A stretch of DNA of 64,000 nt, from assembly GCF_027579695.1 (NCBI RefSeq), contig NC_083579.1:70161371-70225370 (forward strand), in the 5' to 3' direction. The position numbers and the translations under genes are program-made. This document shows, in pieces, positions 27,923 through 39,661 of the stretch. Origin of the DNA: Neoarius graeffei (lineage: Eukaryota; Chordata; Actinopteri; Siluriformes; Ariidae). The notes below the pieces were generated by a model. That model was not told where the DNA came from and did no database searches. It was given only the letters and a program-made list of their open reading frames with translations. How positions within the stretch are numbered: position 1 is the first letter of the stretch; every line of letters begins with the position of its first letter.

Positions 27923-29692
27923 TGTAATGGTCTGTTATAAATAAAAGTTTTACTGCAATTACTCTGTGTTACTCTGTGTTTTAAGGTTAATAATGGATTT
28001 TTTGGTGTTCAAAACACCACAAACGGTCCCTAAAGTTGTAGAAATAGGATGAGCATAGTCAAAAACATATGATTTGACACTAATTTCATTCAAATTGATG
28101 AAGTGGGTCACATTCTATGGGAAATTTTGTTATTTTATGGCTGAAAATGGTGGCCATTTTGAAATTCAAGTGGCTAATGGGAAATATGAAAAATACAGTA
28201 CCTGAGGGGTCTGCATGCAAATTTTGATGCTTGTATCCGGATTTGAAAGATTTTTTTGGTTATTTGCTGCACTAGAAATACTTAATTTCTTTAAAAGTGT
28301 TTTGCATTTAGTTACATTTGCATTTAGTTTAGTTATTTGTGATACATAATTTACAAAAAGTCTCACGTGACAGACAAAGGCATAATAATTCAATCACAGC
28401 ATACAGACATCCTGCAGTAGTGTGTGTGTCCACTAGAGGGCAGCACTTCAAACTCACTCCTACAACAATAAGTGTCAGGGAACTGGGAAATCATGTTTGC
28501 ACTGCTGAAGTGTGTATATTGTATAATGACAATAACATGTCTAGGCACGCTATATTCATTTCTAAAGATTATATTCACATGCATTAAGATGAAAAGCCAA
28601 GCATATTTACAGCATGTATTGCACGACAGAAAAGTAGTTTAAGGGACGCATTTGACCAGAGGTTTACTGATTCTTTGATGGGTTGTTGCTGGGGTTTTTT
28701 TTGTTGTTGTTGTTTTAGATGCTTATTTGAAAATTTGAAAAAGAACAGAAGACTATGTATGAACCATGCTATGGCTCTGTGTGTTGATCTGTCGATTTAT
28801 TCATGGCATAGTAGGTTTGAAAAACAAACTTTCATTTTTGAGAACTTACCTATCCAGTACAACACACTGTGAACAGAATTAACCATAAAGTCCTGCAGTA
28901 TTATTCAGATATTGTTCCTAAAACAGGGCATTCATTAACTCGTATGAATTATTCAGTAACTCTATTCAATTTATTTGGAAACACGTTCAGTTATGAGACT
29001 CAATTTGGACCTGCAGAAATGTACAAGAACTTTAAAGGGTGAAGGAAGTATGTAGGTCTGAAAGTGAGCGAGTAAGTAAGTAAGTAAAGCAACACAGTGA
29101 GATTGCACTTCATTGTTTTCCTTAAGAGGAACTTACCGTAAGAGACTGACAGGAACTCCAAACAGTGCAAAGAATAGAGGCACTGTTTTGTTTTTTAAAC
29201 ATTTATAACACAATTGTAGAACCTTCTTCCATTCTAGGTTTTTTTTTTTCCACTTTTGCTTGGTTGGCTGTTGGCTTTCATGTTGAACTTTGCCTCGAAA
29301 TACTGACCCGAGTTTCCTTTTATCTCATTTTGTGCATCTCCTGCACAGAAACACAGGCAGCAACACTACCTACAGCCTGCACCAGTTACACAGAAAAAAA
29401 TCATGTTGCTTGGAACACACTTGTCAGCTGTATTAAAAGAATCAGTCATCACAGCTGCCTTGCGTGAAGGGCGGTACATTGTGGGTTGCTGCAGGGACTC
29501 TGTCAACACAGCTAGGAAGTTTTTAAAACGCGAGCCTTACCACATGAGCTGCGTTCGAGAAACACCAAAGAGCAGAGTGGTGTTGTACTTTATCATACAG
29601 CCGTCTCTGACGTAACACACTTCAGTGGTATCAGTCTCACAACCTGGGTGGCTTACAGCTGGATCCAAAACAACACTCTTCTGGAAGAAGAA
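27923..29692 (+). other. Region upstream of ccr6; no gene seen
   Basis: I see no recognised coding domain or repeat family here. It should hold the promoter and 5' UTR of ccr6 (the 300 bases before ATG 29693 have mixed composition without obvious repeats). A short GTAAG/TAAG tandem run lies at about 29070-29090. No clear TATA box can be assigned. Confidence 0.4.
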
Positions 29693-29721
29693 ATGGATGA
29701 ACAGACATCACCATCATACTG
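29693..29721 (+). CDS. ccr6: ccr6-like, inferred first coding exon (MDEQTSPSYW)
   Basis: ATG in AAGAAATGGATG begins ten codons ending TAC TG, followed by GTACAG as a possible donor. The main exon at 48365 needs exactly two bases from upstream to open its frame (G then CTG TCT); TG plus G makes Trp. The joined protein is 371 aa, close to the 374 aa of human CCR6, and the Tyr/Asp-rich start suits a chemokine receptor N-terminus. The donor is not a strong consensus, so this exon is inferred, not proven. Confidence 0.6.
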
Positions 29722-29731
29722 GTACAGTAGC

Positions 29732-29762
<31 letters not shown>

Positions 29763-30640
29763 TTTCTCTCTCTAAAATGACCATTGCTAAAAGGATTTTT
29801 GCAGTTTTAGAGCTTAGTCAGATTCAGAAAGCTCTTAATTATAATTTATAACAAAATCATGCAGCTGGATTACGACGTTACTGCTTTATAATTACAGAAA
29901 CATGGCAGAGGTATTCAATTCCTTCAGAATACAGTACTTTAATTAAAATGTAGAGCTCCTGGTAGATGATTACTCGCCTACTGAAATAGCCGTGAAGGTA
30001 TAAAGTATAAAATAAGCAAAAATAAAAAAGACAGCATATCACACATTGAACTGATTTACAGTAAGAAGGTTTAATAACTAATTTAATCCCATTTTCCACA
30101 GCACCCCTATAAAATACATTTTACCTCTTAGACATTCCTGTGGCACAAACTGCATGACTTGTATGTCTTGGAAATAATTATGATATTATTTAAAACATTG
30201 ATGATACAGCTTTTATACAAAACATAGTAGTCGTACTGACTATACTAAAAATGTTATCAGGTCCACATACCATATTATGCATTTTTTTTTAGAGACATTT
30301 TGTATATACTGACGAGCGCTCACTGCCTGCTATGCACAATTTGTCATCAGTATCAATGAACAGAGACCGCTTATCATATTTTCACAGCATTCTTTTTTTT
30401 TTCTTTCTGGGTGCATGCATAATGCCATATTCACCACCTGGATAACAAATATAAAATGTTCAAATGAATATGAAGTTTTTAGTTTAAAAAGATTCTATAT
30501 ACTGCATGTACATGAGTATCAAAAATTTTTAATTTATTGGTCACAAAATGCATCTGATTGGTTTAGAGCATCGATTGTCAGCTTATTTAAAGCCCCAATC
30601 TGAAAACACTGTGAAATCTTTCCATTACATTTTACTAGCA
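29722..30640 (+). other. Start of the ccr6 intron; no gene
   Basis: A (TTTA)n microsatellite (about 29730-29764) is followed by AT-rich sequence with no coding feature I recognise. Confidence 0.5.
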
Positions 30641-30649
30641 GGTTAACCA

Positions 30650-31088
30650 GTGTTGCCCGGGTTTTGCAAAATTCTGGGTTGCCTCCAGACTTCCATGTCA
30701 AATTTGGTGAAGATCCGTCAAAAAATGGTGATGTTAACCCAAGACAAACAAAAATCCAAACATCCACCACCCAGGGGCCCACTGGGGACCCCTTAGGGCC
30801 CAAATATGGAATTTCTGAGTTCTGCCAAATTGTGGCTATCTCCTATACCTATGTGCCAAGTTTAGTGAAGATCTGTCGAGAATGTGTTGATAAATGTAAC
30901 ATGAAAGGCATTGAAGGTGGGGGTGGGTGAATGTTGTGCTCCCCAGGGACCTCCCTGGGGCCCGTACATGAATTTTGTTTATATCTGCAAAATTCCGGGT
31001 CATCCCCGGACATACTTGCCAAATTTGGTGAAAATCCATTGAAAAATGGCGATGTTAGCTCAAGACAAACAAACAAACTTTGCCACTT
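30650..31088 (+). repeat. Diverged tandem repeat, about 130-180-bp units
   Basis: Three units share GCAAAATTCTGGGT-, GCCAAATTTGGTGAA- and GATGTTA..CAAGACAAACA-like segments (starts near 30660, 30800 and 30960). It ends just before the Tc1 at 31097. Confidence 0.6.
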
Positions 31089-31096
31089 ATTATATA

Positions 31097-32706
31097 CAGT
31101 GGTACTCGAAAGTTTGTGAACCCTTTAGAATTTTCTATATTTCTGCATAAATATGACCTAAAACATCATCAGATTTTTACACAAGTCCTAAAGGTAGATA
31201 AAGAGAACCCAGTTAAACAAATGAGGCAAAAATATTATACTTGGTCATTTATTTATTGAGGAAAATGATCCAATATTACATATCTGTGAGTGGCAAAAGT
31301 ATGTGAACCTCTAGGATTAGCAGTTAATTGGAAGGTGAAATTAGAGTCCAGTGTTTTCAATTAATGGGATGACAATCAGGTGTGAGTGGGCACCCTGTTT
31401 TATTTAAAGAACAAGGATCTATCAAAGTTTGATCTTCACAACACATGTTTGTGGAAGTGTATCATGGCACAAACAAAGGAGATTTCTGAGGACCTCAGAA
31501 AAAGCGTTGTTGATGCTCATCAGGCTGGAAAAGGCTACAAAACCATCTCTAAAGAGTTTGGACTCCACCAATCCACAGTCAGACAGATTGTATACAAATG
31601 GAGGAAATTCAAAGCTATTGTTACCCTCCTCAGGAGTGGTCAACCAACAAAGATCACTCCAAAATTAAGACATGTAATAGTCAGCGAGGTCACAAAGGAC
31701 CCCAGGGTAACTTCTAAGCAACTGAAGACCTCTCTCACATTGGCTAATGTTAATGTTCATGAGTCCACCATCAGGAGAACACTGAACAACAATGGTGTGC
31801 ATGGCAGGGTTGCAAGGAGAAAGCCACTGCTCTCCAAAAAGAGCATTGCTGCTTGTCTGCAGTTTGCTAAAGATCACATGGACAAGCCAGAAGACTATTG
31901 GAAAAATGCTTTGTGGATGGATGAGACCAAAATATAACTTTTTGGTTTAAATGAGAAGCATTGTGTTTGGAGAAAGGAAAACACTGCATTCCAGCATAAG
32001 AACCTTATCCCATCTGTGAAACATGGTAGTGGTCGTATCGTGGTTTGGGCCTGTTTTGCTGCATCTGGGGCAGGATAGCTTGCCATCATTGATGGAACAA
32101 TGAATTCTGAATTATACCAGCGAATTCTAAGGGAAAATGTCAAGACATCTGTCCATGAACTGAATCTCAAGAGAAGGTGGGTCATGCAGCAAGACAACGA
32201 CCCTAAGCACACAAGTCGCTCTACCAAAGAATGGTTAAAGAAGAATAAAGTTAATGTTTTGGAATGGCCAAGTCAAAGTCCTGACCTTAATCCAATCAAA
32301 ATGTTGTGGAAGGACCTGAAGCGAGCAGTTCATGTGAGGAAACCCACCAACATCCCAGAGTTGAAGCTGTTCTGTACGGAGGAATGGGCTAAAATTCCTC
32401 CAAGCCGATGTGCAGGACTGATCAACAGTTACCGCAAACGTTTAGTTGCAGTTATTGCTGCACAAGGGGGTCACACCAGATACTGAAAGCAAAGGTTCAC
32501 ATACTTTTGCCACTCACAGATATGTAATATTGGATCATTTTCCTCAATAAATAAATGACCAAGTATAATATTTTTGTCTCATTTGTTTAACTGGGTTCTC
32601 TTTATCTACTTTTAGGACTTGTGTGAAAATCTGATGATGCTTTAGGTCATATTTATGCAGAAATATAGAAAATTCTAAAGGGTTCACAAACTTTCAAGCA
32701 CCACTG
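31097..32706 (+). mobile_element. Tc1-type transposon, family B
   Basis: Inverted repeats of roughly 200 bp begin CAGTGGTACTCGAAAGTTTG; they include CACTCACAGATATGTAATAT internally. TA precedes the left end; the right flank is TG. Length is 1610 bp. A partial copy of the same family lies in 47.5-48.1 kb. Confidence 0.92.
31464..32486 (+). pseudogene. Tc1 transposase, family B, catalytic Glu lost
   Basis: ATG 31464 starts MAQTKEISEDLRKSVVDAHQ. Two HTH motifs follow (KEFGLHQSTVRQIVYKW and HESTIRRTL). The first catalytic Asp is in LWMDETK, immediately followed by an in-frame TAA (31934-31936); a second stop interrupts AASGAG near 32078. The second Asp is in MQQDNDPKHTS. The third residue, Glu in the usual SPDLNPIE, is Lys (PIKMLW). 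It ends TGA at 32484-32486. Three independent lesions make it inactive. Confidence 0.92.
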
Positions 32707-32724
32707 TGGATATAGATATAGTAG

Positions 32725-33098
32725 GGGGCGACACAGTGGTGTAGTGATTAGCACTGTCACCTCACAGCAGGAAGGTCATGGGTTCAAGCCCAGTGGCCGA
32801 CGGGGGCCTTTCTGTGTGGAGTTTGCATGTTCTCCCCGTGTCCGCGTGGGTTTCCTCCGGGTGCTCCGGTTTCCCCCACAGTCCAAAGACATGCAGGTTA
32901 GGCTAATTGTTGGCTCTAAATTGAGCGTAGGTGTGAATGTGAGTGTGAATGGTTGTTTGTCTCTATGTGTCAGCCCTATGATGACCTGGTGACTTATCCA
33001 GGGTGTACCCCGCCTCTCACCCATAGTCAGCTGGGATAGGCTCCAGCTTGCCTACGACCCTGCACAGGATAAGCGGTTATGGATAATGGATGGATGGA
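32725..33098 (+). mobile_element. tRNA-derived SINE, copy 9
   Basis: It has a GGATGGATGG tail and flanks sharing ATAGATATAGTA. It inserted just beyond the right end of the family B Tc1. Confidence 0.9.
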
Positions 33099-33126
33099 TA
33101 GATATAGTATGTTAGCAAAGCATGTA

Positions 33127-34022
33127 CAGTTCTGTGCAAAAGTCTTAGGCACACGTAAAGAAATGCTGTCGACCAAAAATGGCTTAAAAACTAATTAAAT
33201 GTTTCAACATTAAAAAAAAATACTATAAACAGTAATCAGTAAGCCATAATAAATGAAACAAAGTCAATATTTGGTGTGAGATGACCCTTTGCTTTAAAAA
33301 AAATAAAATAAATAAATGGGCCCTTGAGCAAGGCCCTTAACTCTCTCTGCTCCAGGTGTGCTGTATTAGGGATACATTTATTAGTTCATACAGTATGTTT
33401 AAAATCTTCATTTTTTTTCTCCAAAGCTGCTTTGTGACAATGTTTGTTGTTAAAAGCACAATATGAATAACTTGACTTGACTTAGTCCACATCATGGCTG
33501 ACCCTGTGCTTGGACCCCAGCTTCCTAGCAAGCTGGGATATATGAAGAACAGAATTTCACTGTGCTGTAATGTGTATATGTGACAAATAAAGGCTTCGTC
33601 ACACATTAAAAAAAAATAGCAGTCTCAGGTACAGTGAGTGCAGTTTTATAAGGAAATGAGCTGTAGGTTTTACTGAGCATCTTACAGAACCAGCCACAGT
33701 GACCCAGTTCTTCTGGATACTTTGACTGTCACACTCGCTTCTTAATTTTACCCCAAAACCCAGTCGCCCTCATTATATTTTCTTTTTTAATCTGAAAAGT
33801 GGCCTCTTGTAATGGAATATGCTGCATTTAATTTTAACATTTAATTTTGTGCTGGATCCCCACCCCACCCCAAAACAAAAAACACAAAACCAACATTTGG
33901 AACTCTAAAATGTTTTTGTACTGACTCGATAATGTAGAAGTCATACAATAAAAATCTATAACAAAGTTTGTATGAAAACCAAACAAAAAACATAGGGTGT
34001 CTAAGACTTTTGCACAGTACTG
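33127..34022 (+). mobile_element. Tc1-type MITE, family M copy 2
   Basis: Ends CAGTTCTGTGCAAAAGTCTT and GACTTTTGCACAGTACTG are TA-flanked. It is interrupted at about 33300-33615 by SINE/LINE-tail material (GGGCCCTTGAGCAAGGCCCT, then GCTGCTTTGTGACAATGTTT, the L2-type 3' end). Confidence 0.8.
33300..33615 (+). mobile_element. SINE-like insertion with L2-type tail
   Basis: CCCTTGAGCAAGGCCCTTAA is a frequent fish SINE segment. The tail CAATGTTTGTTGTTAAAAGC and then ACTTGACTTGAC match the 3' end of the L2 at 43.0 kb. A second tail-like piece (GACAAATAAAGGCTT) follows. Confidence 0.5.
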
Positions 34023-34363
34023 TATTTTCCTGCAGTGTGCTTTTCTCAGTAAACACAGAGCTCATGTCACCATGACAATGGACCTATTTTCACAATTCCT
34101 GATTGAAAGTCATTATTTAGTTTACTGTTTCCCCATGCAGTTATGAGCAAAGATTAGCGGAATAGGTGTAAATCATTTACTTTCACTCAAGCAAATGTGT
34201 TCCAAAGCTATTATATTGCACAGCTGATGCATTTCTCTGTACTAATCCATTTTAGAAGCTGGATACTGTTGCCAAGTTTAATCAGTGTGATTGATTTACT
34301 TTACTTTGCGGCTTTAGAGAACTCTGCATCATACAGCAAACGTCCACACAAACAAAAATAGAC

Positions 34364-34452
34364 CAATATATGGCCAAAAGTATGTGGACACCTGAGTATT
34401 GGACCATGGTATCCAAAACCATGGGATTAATATTGAGTTATTACTGCTTTTC

Positions 34453-34500
<48 letters not shown>

Positions 34501-34860
34501 CCCCATTCTTCTGGGAAGGCTTTCCACTAGATTCTGGAATGTGGATGTGGGGATTTGTGATGTCAGGTCCTGATGATGGCTGAAGAGGCTGGGGTGCAGT
34601 CACTGCTCCAGTTCATCCCAAAGGTGTTCAGTGGGGTTGAGGTCATGGCTCTGTGCAGGACACTCGAGTTCTTGCTCTCCAATCTTGGATAACCATGTCT
34701 TCATTGAGCTTGCTTGTACACAAAGGCATTGTCATGCTGGAACAGCTTTGGGCCTCTTAGATCCAGTGAGGGAAATCCAAAGAACCTTGTGGCAACAGTT
34801 TTAGGAAGACCCTCATAGGGGTGTTATGGTCAGGTATCTGCATCCTTTTGGCCATATAGT
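34364..34860. mobile_element. Tc1/mariner MITE
   Basis: Ends TATATGGCCAAAAGTATGTG and CATCCTTTTGGCCATATAG are inverted. Internal minus-strand text resembles a decayed Tc1 transposase C-terminus. A (AAT)n run lies at 34456-34499. Confidence 0.75.
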
Positions 34861-35416
34861 GATTTTATGGTTGCATGCTTGGTTTTTTTAATATAAATAT
34901 TGATTCTAGTAAATATGAAACTGCATTTATTCAGAACTACAAATCACGACCGGCTCAAAATCATGACAAATCACATGAGGTACAAAAAGAAGTGAAAGCA
35001 AAAGATCTTAATTTATTCAGAAGCAACTCCAATAGCCAAAACATCAAAAAGGTTACAAGGTGTGACAGTCATTAGATCAGTAGTGCCAGGATGGATGATA
35101 GAATGGGAAACAGGGTGTTGGTTTGGAAAACAAAAACAATAACAAGGAGCGAGGAGTATAGGGGATCAGAGGTTCTTCTTTCCTCTCTCCCCTGGGCACA
35201 AGTGTGGCGTGCTCTTCAATACCAGGAGCACCGGGCCCAAATATCCCCAATAACAGGTCAGCCACACCTACTGGGCATCTGCAGCATAAAACACAGACAT
35301 GCAGCCAACCCAGCAGCCAACAGAGGTGGGGTCATCATAACTCCCATCAGCTTTCACTACTTTACTGGCCTCCCAAAATACATAAGTTATGTTCATGCTA
35401 GGTTAAATTTGGATTA
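34861..35416. other. Intronic sequence, no gene seen
   Basis: Short open frames (for example 35091-35486) carry no recognised domain and lie between two transposons. Confidence 0.4.
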
Positions 35417-36988
35417 CAATGGATATAAAAAAAAGTGTACACACCCCATTAAAATTATAGGTTTTTCTGATGTAAAAAAAAAATGAGACCATGATAAATA
35501 ATTTCAAAACTTTTCCCACCTTTAATGTGACCTATAACCTGTACAATTCAACTGAAAAACAAACAAATCTGTTAGGGGGAAAACATTAAAAATAAATAAC
35601 GTACAATAAGCTGGTTGCATATGTGTGCACACCCTTTAGCTAATACTTTGTTGAAGCACCTTTTGATTTAATTACAGCATTCAGTCTTTTGGGGTCACAC
35701 CTGACATCAATTAAAATGACTGATTAACCCCAAATAAAGTTCAGACATTTACTCAGTTGCATCTTCCAGCAAAAGCCAGGGTTCACAGAGAGCTTACAAA
35801 GCATCAGAGAGATCTCACTGTTGAAAGGTATCAGTCAGGAGAAGGGTACAAAAGAATTTCCACGGCATTAGATATACCATGGAGCACAGTGAAGACAGTC
35901 ATCAAGAAGTGGAGAAAATATGGGACAACAGTGACATTACTGAGAACTGGACGTCCCTCCAAAATTGATGAAAAGACAAGATGAAAACTGGTCAGGGAGG
36001 CTGCCAAGAGGCTTACAGCAACACTGAAGGAATTTCTGGCAAGTACTGGTTGTGTACTACGTGTGACAACAATCTCCCGTATTCTCCATATATCTGGACT
36101 ATGAGGTAGGGTCAAAGAAAAACATCCAGGCCCGGCTAAATTTTGCAAAAAAATACATCAACTCTCCCAAAAGCCTGTGGGAAAATGCGTTATGGTCTGA
36201 TGAAACCAAGGTTGAACTTTTTGGCCACAATTCCAAAAGGTATGTTTGGTGCAAAAACAACACTGCGCATCACCAAAAGAACACCATACCCACAGTGAAG
36301 CATGGTGGTGGCAGCATCATGTTTTGGGGTGGTTTTTCTTCAGCTGGAACAGCAGCTTTAGTCGAGGTGGAGGGAATTATGAACAGTTCTAAATACCAGT
36401 CAGTTTTGGCCCAAAACCTTCAGGTGTCTGCTAGAAAGATGAAGATGAAGAGGAATTTCGTTGTTCAACACGACAGTGACCCCAAGCATACATCGAAATC
36501 AACAAAAGAATGGCTTTGCCAGAAGAAAATTAAAGTTTTGGAATGGCCCAGCCAGAGCCCAGACCCAAATCCAGTTGAAAATCTGTGGGGTGACCTGAAG
36601 AGGGCTGTGTACAAGAGATGCCCTCACAGTCTGACAGATTTGCAGAGCTTTTGCAAGGAAGAGTGGGCAAATATTGCGAAGTCTAGATGTGGCAGGCTGA
36701 TAGACTGACCCAAAAAGACTGAATGCTGTAATTAAATCAAAAGCTGCTTCAGCAAAGTATTAGTTTAAGGGTGTGCACACTTATGCAACCAGCTTATTGT
36801 ATGTTTTTTTTATTTTTTATCTTTTTCCCCCAAACAGATTTATTTGTTTTTCAAATGAACTGTACAGGTTATAGGTCACATTAAAGGTGGGGAAAGTTTT
36901 TAAATTATTTATCGTGGCCTCATTTTTTTTTTTTACATCAGAAAAACCTATCATTTTAATGGGGTGTGTGCACTTTTTATATCCACTG
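35417..36988 (+). mobile_element. Tc1-type transposon, family C
   Basis: Long inverted ends (CAATGGATATAAAAAAAAGT ... TTTTTATATCCACTG) are flanked by TA (35415-35416 and 36989-36990). A CACACCCCATTAAAAT-type inner repeat lies near both ends. Length is 1572 bp. Confidence 0.9.
35757..36708 (+). pseudogene. Tc1 transposase, family C, multiple lesions
   Basis: The N-terminal part reads ELTKHQRDLTVERYQSGEGY, then STALDIPWSTVKTVIKKW. An Arg codon is TGA at about 35982; further frameshifts follow. The catalytic core is visible as WSDETKVELFG (about 36193-36226), VVQHDSDPKHTSKSTKEW and SPDPNPVENLW, so the DDE residues are in place. The usual C-terminal end is lost after GRLID. Confidence 0.88.
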
Positions 36989-37645
36989 TACCTCCCATGG
37001 AAAAGTATACAGAAGAACACAGCAATCACATGCATGCCACATAAGATGGACTTCATTTCAATAAAAAAATACCTAGACTTTCCTGTTTGCCAAGTTAAGT
37101 GAACAGTATACCAAGTGTAGAGTTTTTATGTGAAAATAAAACATAAATTTGTAATTTGCCCAGTCTATGTGCACTATAAATCTCTCAGTGTGCTGTTATC
37201 AAACCGATCTCATCATTACAATCAACATACTGTTTGGTATATACAGAAATAGAGCGACATTACAGTGTAAGTTTGATGTCAACAAGTACATATCTGATAA
37301 GGAAGTAGGACACATATTTAAGAAATGACTATCTCTTCACTGGTGTCTTTTCATCTTTTATAAAGGGGTTTGTTATTTTCTGATCTCCAATGATATCATG
37401 AAACTATCAGTTCATAAACACTGATAGTAGAAAATATTCCTTCTATACATGTGAAAACTGTCAGTAAGCTGCTGCAAAACTACAAAAACTGTGTTAAAAC
37501 AGTCCTGTAATGTTATTATAATGATCCAGCATTTTACTGCATATACACAATAAAATGAATAATAATAATAATAATTATTATTATTACTACTTTGAATGTA
37601 CCAATAGAAACATTACTGAATACAGCAGTGGGTATACATAGGTTT

Positions 37646-37721
37646 TACTAATCTTTACAAGGGGTGCCAGTAATTGTGGAGGGCACTGTTTCCACACATA
37701 CACTTTATATTTTATATATAT

Positions 37722-37788
<67 letters not shown>

Positions 37789-37835
37789 TAGATATATATA
37801 TAGATAGTGTGTGAGAGAGAGAGAGAGAGTATGTA

Positions 37836-37884
<49 letters not shown>

Positions 37885-38235
37885 GTGTGTGTGAGAGAGA
37901 GAGAGAGAGAGATAAATAAATAAATAAAGGAATGGTCTCCAATGCCCTGCTCTGTAACTCCAACCTTATAAAATGTTAAAGGATTATAGGATAAGACTTA
38001 GTGTTGTTTGACTGGCAAATGAAGGTTGTACAAAGTATGAAATGCATGTGTTTTTGTTGAAAAAAATTATTTCTTGACAAGGAATTTGTTTTTCTCTGAA
38101 TAAATTTATTTCAATTAAAGGTTGGATTTTTCTCATTTTTTCAGTGTGAGATGAAGCAACTTCAGCAAAAAGTGGACTTTTTCCTAACTCTTTTTACTAA
38201 TCTTTACAAGGGGTGCCAATAATTGTGGAGGACAC
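37646..38235. repeat. Direct repeat of a Tc1-MITE end, with (GATA)n and (GA)n between
   Basis: ACTAATCTTTACAAGGGGTG and then CCA.TAATTGTGGAGG occur at 37647-37685 and 38196-38232. Between them lie (TAGA)n (37722-37795) and GA/GTGT runs (37800-37915). Confidence 0.7.
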
Positions 38236-38242
38236 TCTGTGC

Positions 38243-38249
<7 letters not shown>

Positions 38250-38303
<54 letters not shown>
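38250..38303. repeat. (GT)n microsatellite
   Basis: GT repeated more than 20 times. Confidence 0.97.
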
Positions 38304-38306
<3 letters not shown>

Positions 38307-38317
38307 ATATAGTGCCA

Positions 38318-38565
38318 GTCAAAAGACAAAAGGCACACTGACTTATTCATAGGTTTTTCTGTATTTTGAGTATTTTCTGGATTATACAACAACAAATAAA
38401 AATTATAAAAGAACAAAATGAATAAAATACTTTAAAAATATGTTTCATATTTTAGAGTCTTCAAAGTAGCCAGTGTTTACCTTGATGATGCTTTGCACAC
38501 TACTAGCATTATCTTAACCAGCTTCATGAGGTAGTCACCTGGAATGCTTTTCAATCAACAGATGT
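38318..38565 (-). mobile_element. Tc1 element, one-end fragment
   Basis: GTGCCAGTCAAAAG near the start and TCTTCAAAGTAGCCAGTGTT and CTTCATGAGGTAGTCACCTG later match the terminal and C-terminal part of a common fish Tc1 read in reverse. The rest is absent. Confidence 0.6.
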
Positions 38566-39661
38566 GTCTGTTGGTATACAGGTATGTACAACCCCAATTC
38601 CAAAAAAGTTGGGACACTGTGTAAAACAGAAATAAGAACAGAATGTGACAATTTGCAAATCATGGAAACCCTATATTTCACTGAAAATAGTACAAAGACA
38701 GCATATCAAATGTTGAAACTCATCTCATCTCATTTTCTTCCACTTATCTGGGGCCAGGTCGCAGAGGCAGCAGTCTGAGCATGGAAGCCCAAACTTCCCT
38801 CTCCCCAGACACCTCGGCCAGCTCCTCGGGAAGAACACCGAGGCGTTCCCAGGCCAGCTGAGAGACACAGTCCCTCCAGCGTGTCCTGGGTCTTCCCCAG
38901 GGCCTCCTCCCAGGGGGACATGCCTGGAACACCTCCCCAGGGAGGCGTCCAGGAGGCATCTGAAAGAGATGCCCGAGCCACCTCAGCTGATTCCTCTCGA
39001 TGTGGAGGAGCAGCGGCTCTACTCCGGGCTCCTCCCGGGTGACTGTGCTTCTCACCCTATCTCTAAGGGAGCGCCCAGCCACCCTGCGAAGGAATCCGTG
39101 ATCTTGTTCTTTCGGTCATTACCCAAAGCTCATGACCATAGGTGAGAGTCGGAACGTAGATTGACCGGTAATCGAGAGCTTCGCCTTTTGGCTCAGCTCC
39201 TTCTTCACCACGACAGACCGGTAAAGCGACCGCATCACTGCGGAGGCCACACTGATCCGCCTGTCGATCTCACGCTCCATCCTTCCCTCACTTGTGAACA
39301 AGATCCTGAGATACTTAAACTCCTCCACTTGAGGCAGGACTTCTCCACCAACCTGAAGAGGGCAAGCCACCCTTTTCCGGTCGAGAACCATGGCCTCAAG
39401 GAAATCAAGGACCGTGATGTCGCCCAGTATGGTGCAGCCGGGGCCCCACCCTGGAGCCAGGCCCGGGGTTGGGGCTCGTATGCGAGGCACCTGGTGGCCG
39501 GGCCTTTGCCCACGGGGCCCGGCCGGGCTCAGCCTGAAGCGGTGACATGGGCCCGACCTCCTGTAGGTTCGCTACCCACAGAGGTAGCTGTAGGGGGCCG
39601 GTGCAGTGTGGATTGGGCGGCAGTCGAAGGCAGGGGGCCTCGACGACCTGATCCCTGAACA

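Noticed and set aside
28339-29615. Short frames upstream of ccr6 as extra genes
   Set aside because: None exceeds about 100 codons, none has a recognisable domain or splice partner.
35091-35486. 131-aa frame before Tc1 family C
   Set aside because: It runs into the Tc1 terminal repeat; no conserved motif; probably chance.
37712-37963. Coding frame on the minus strand with SLSLSHTHTL repeats
   Set aside because: It lies entirely in GATA, GA and GT microsatellites.
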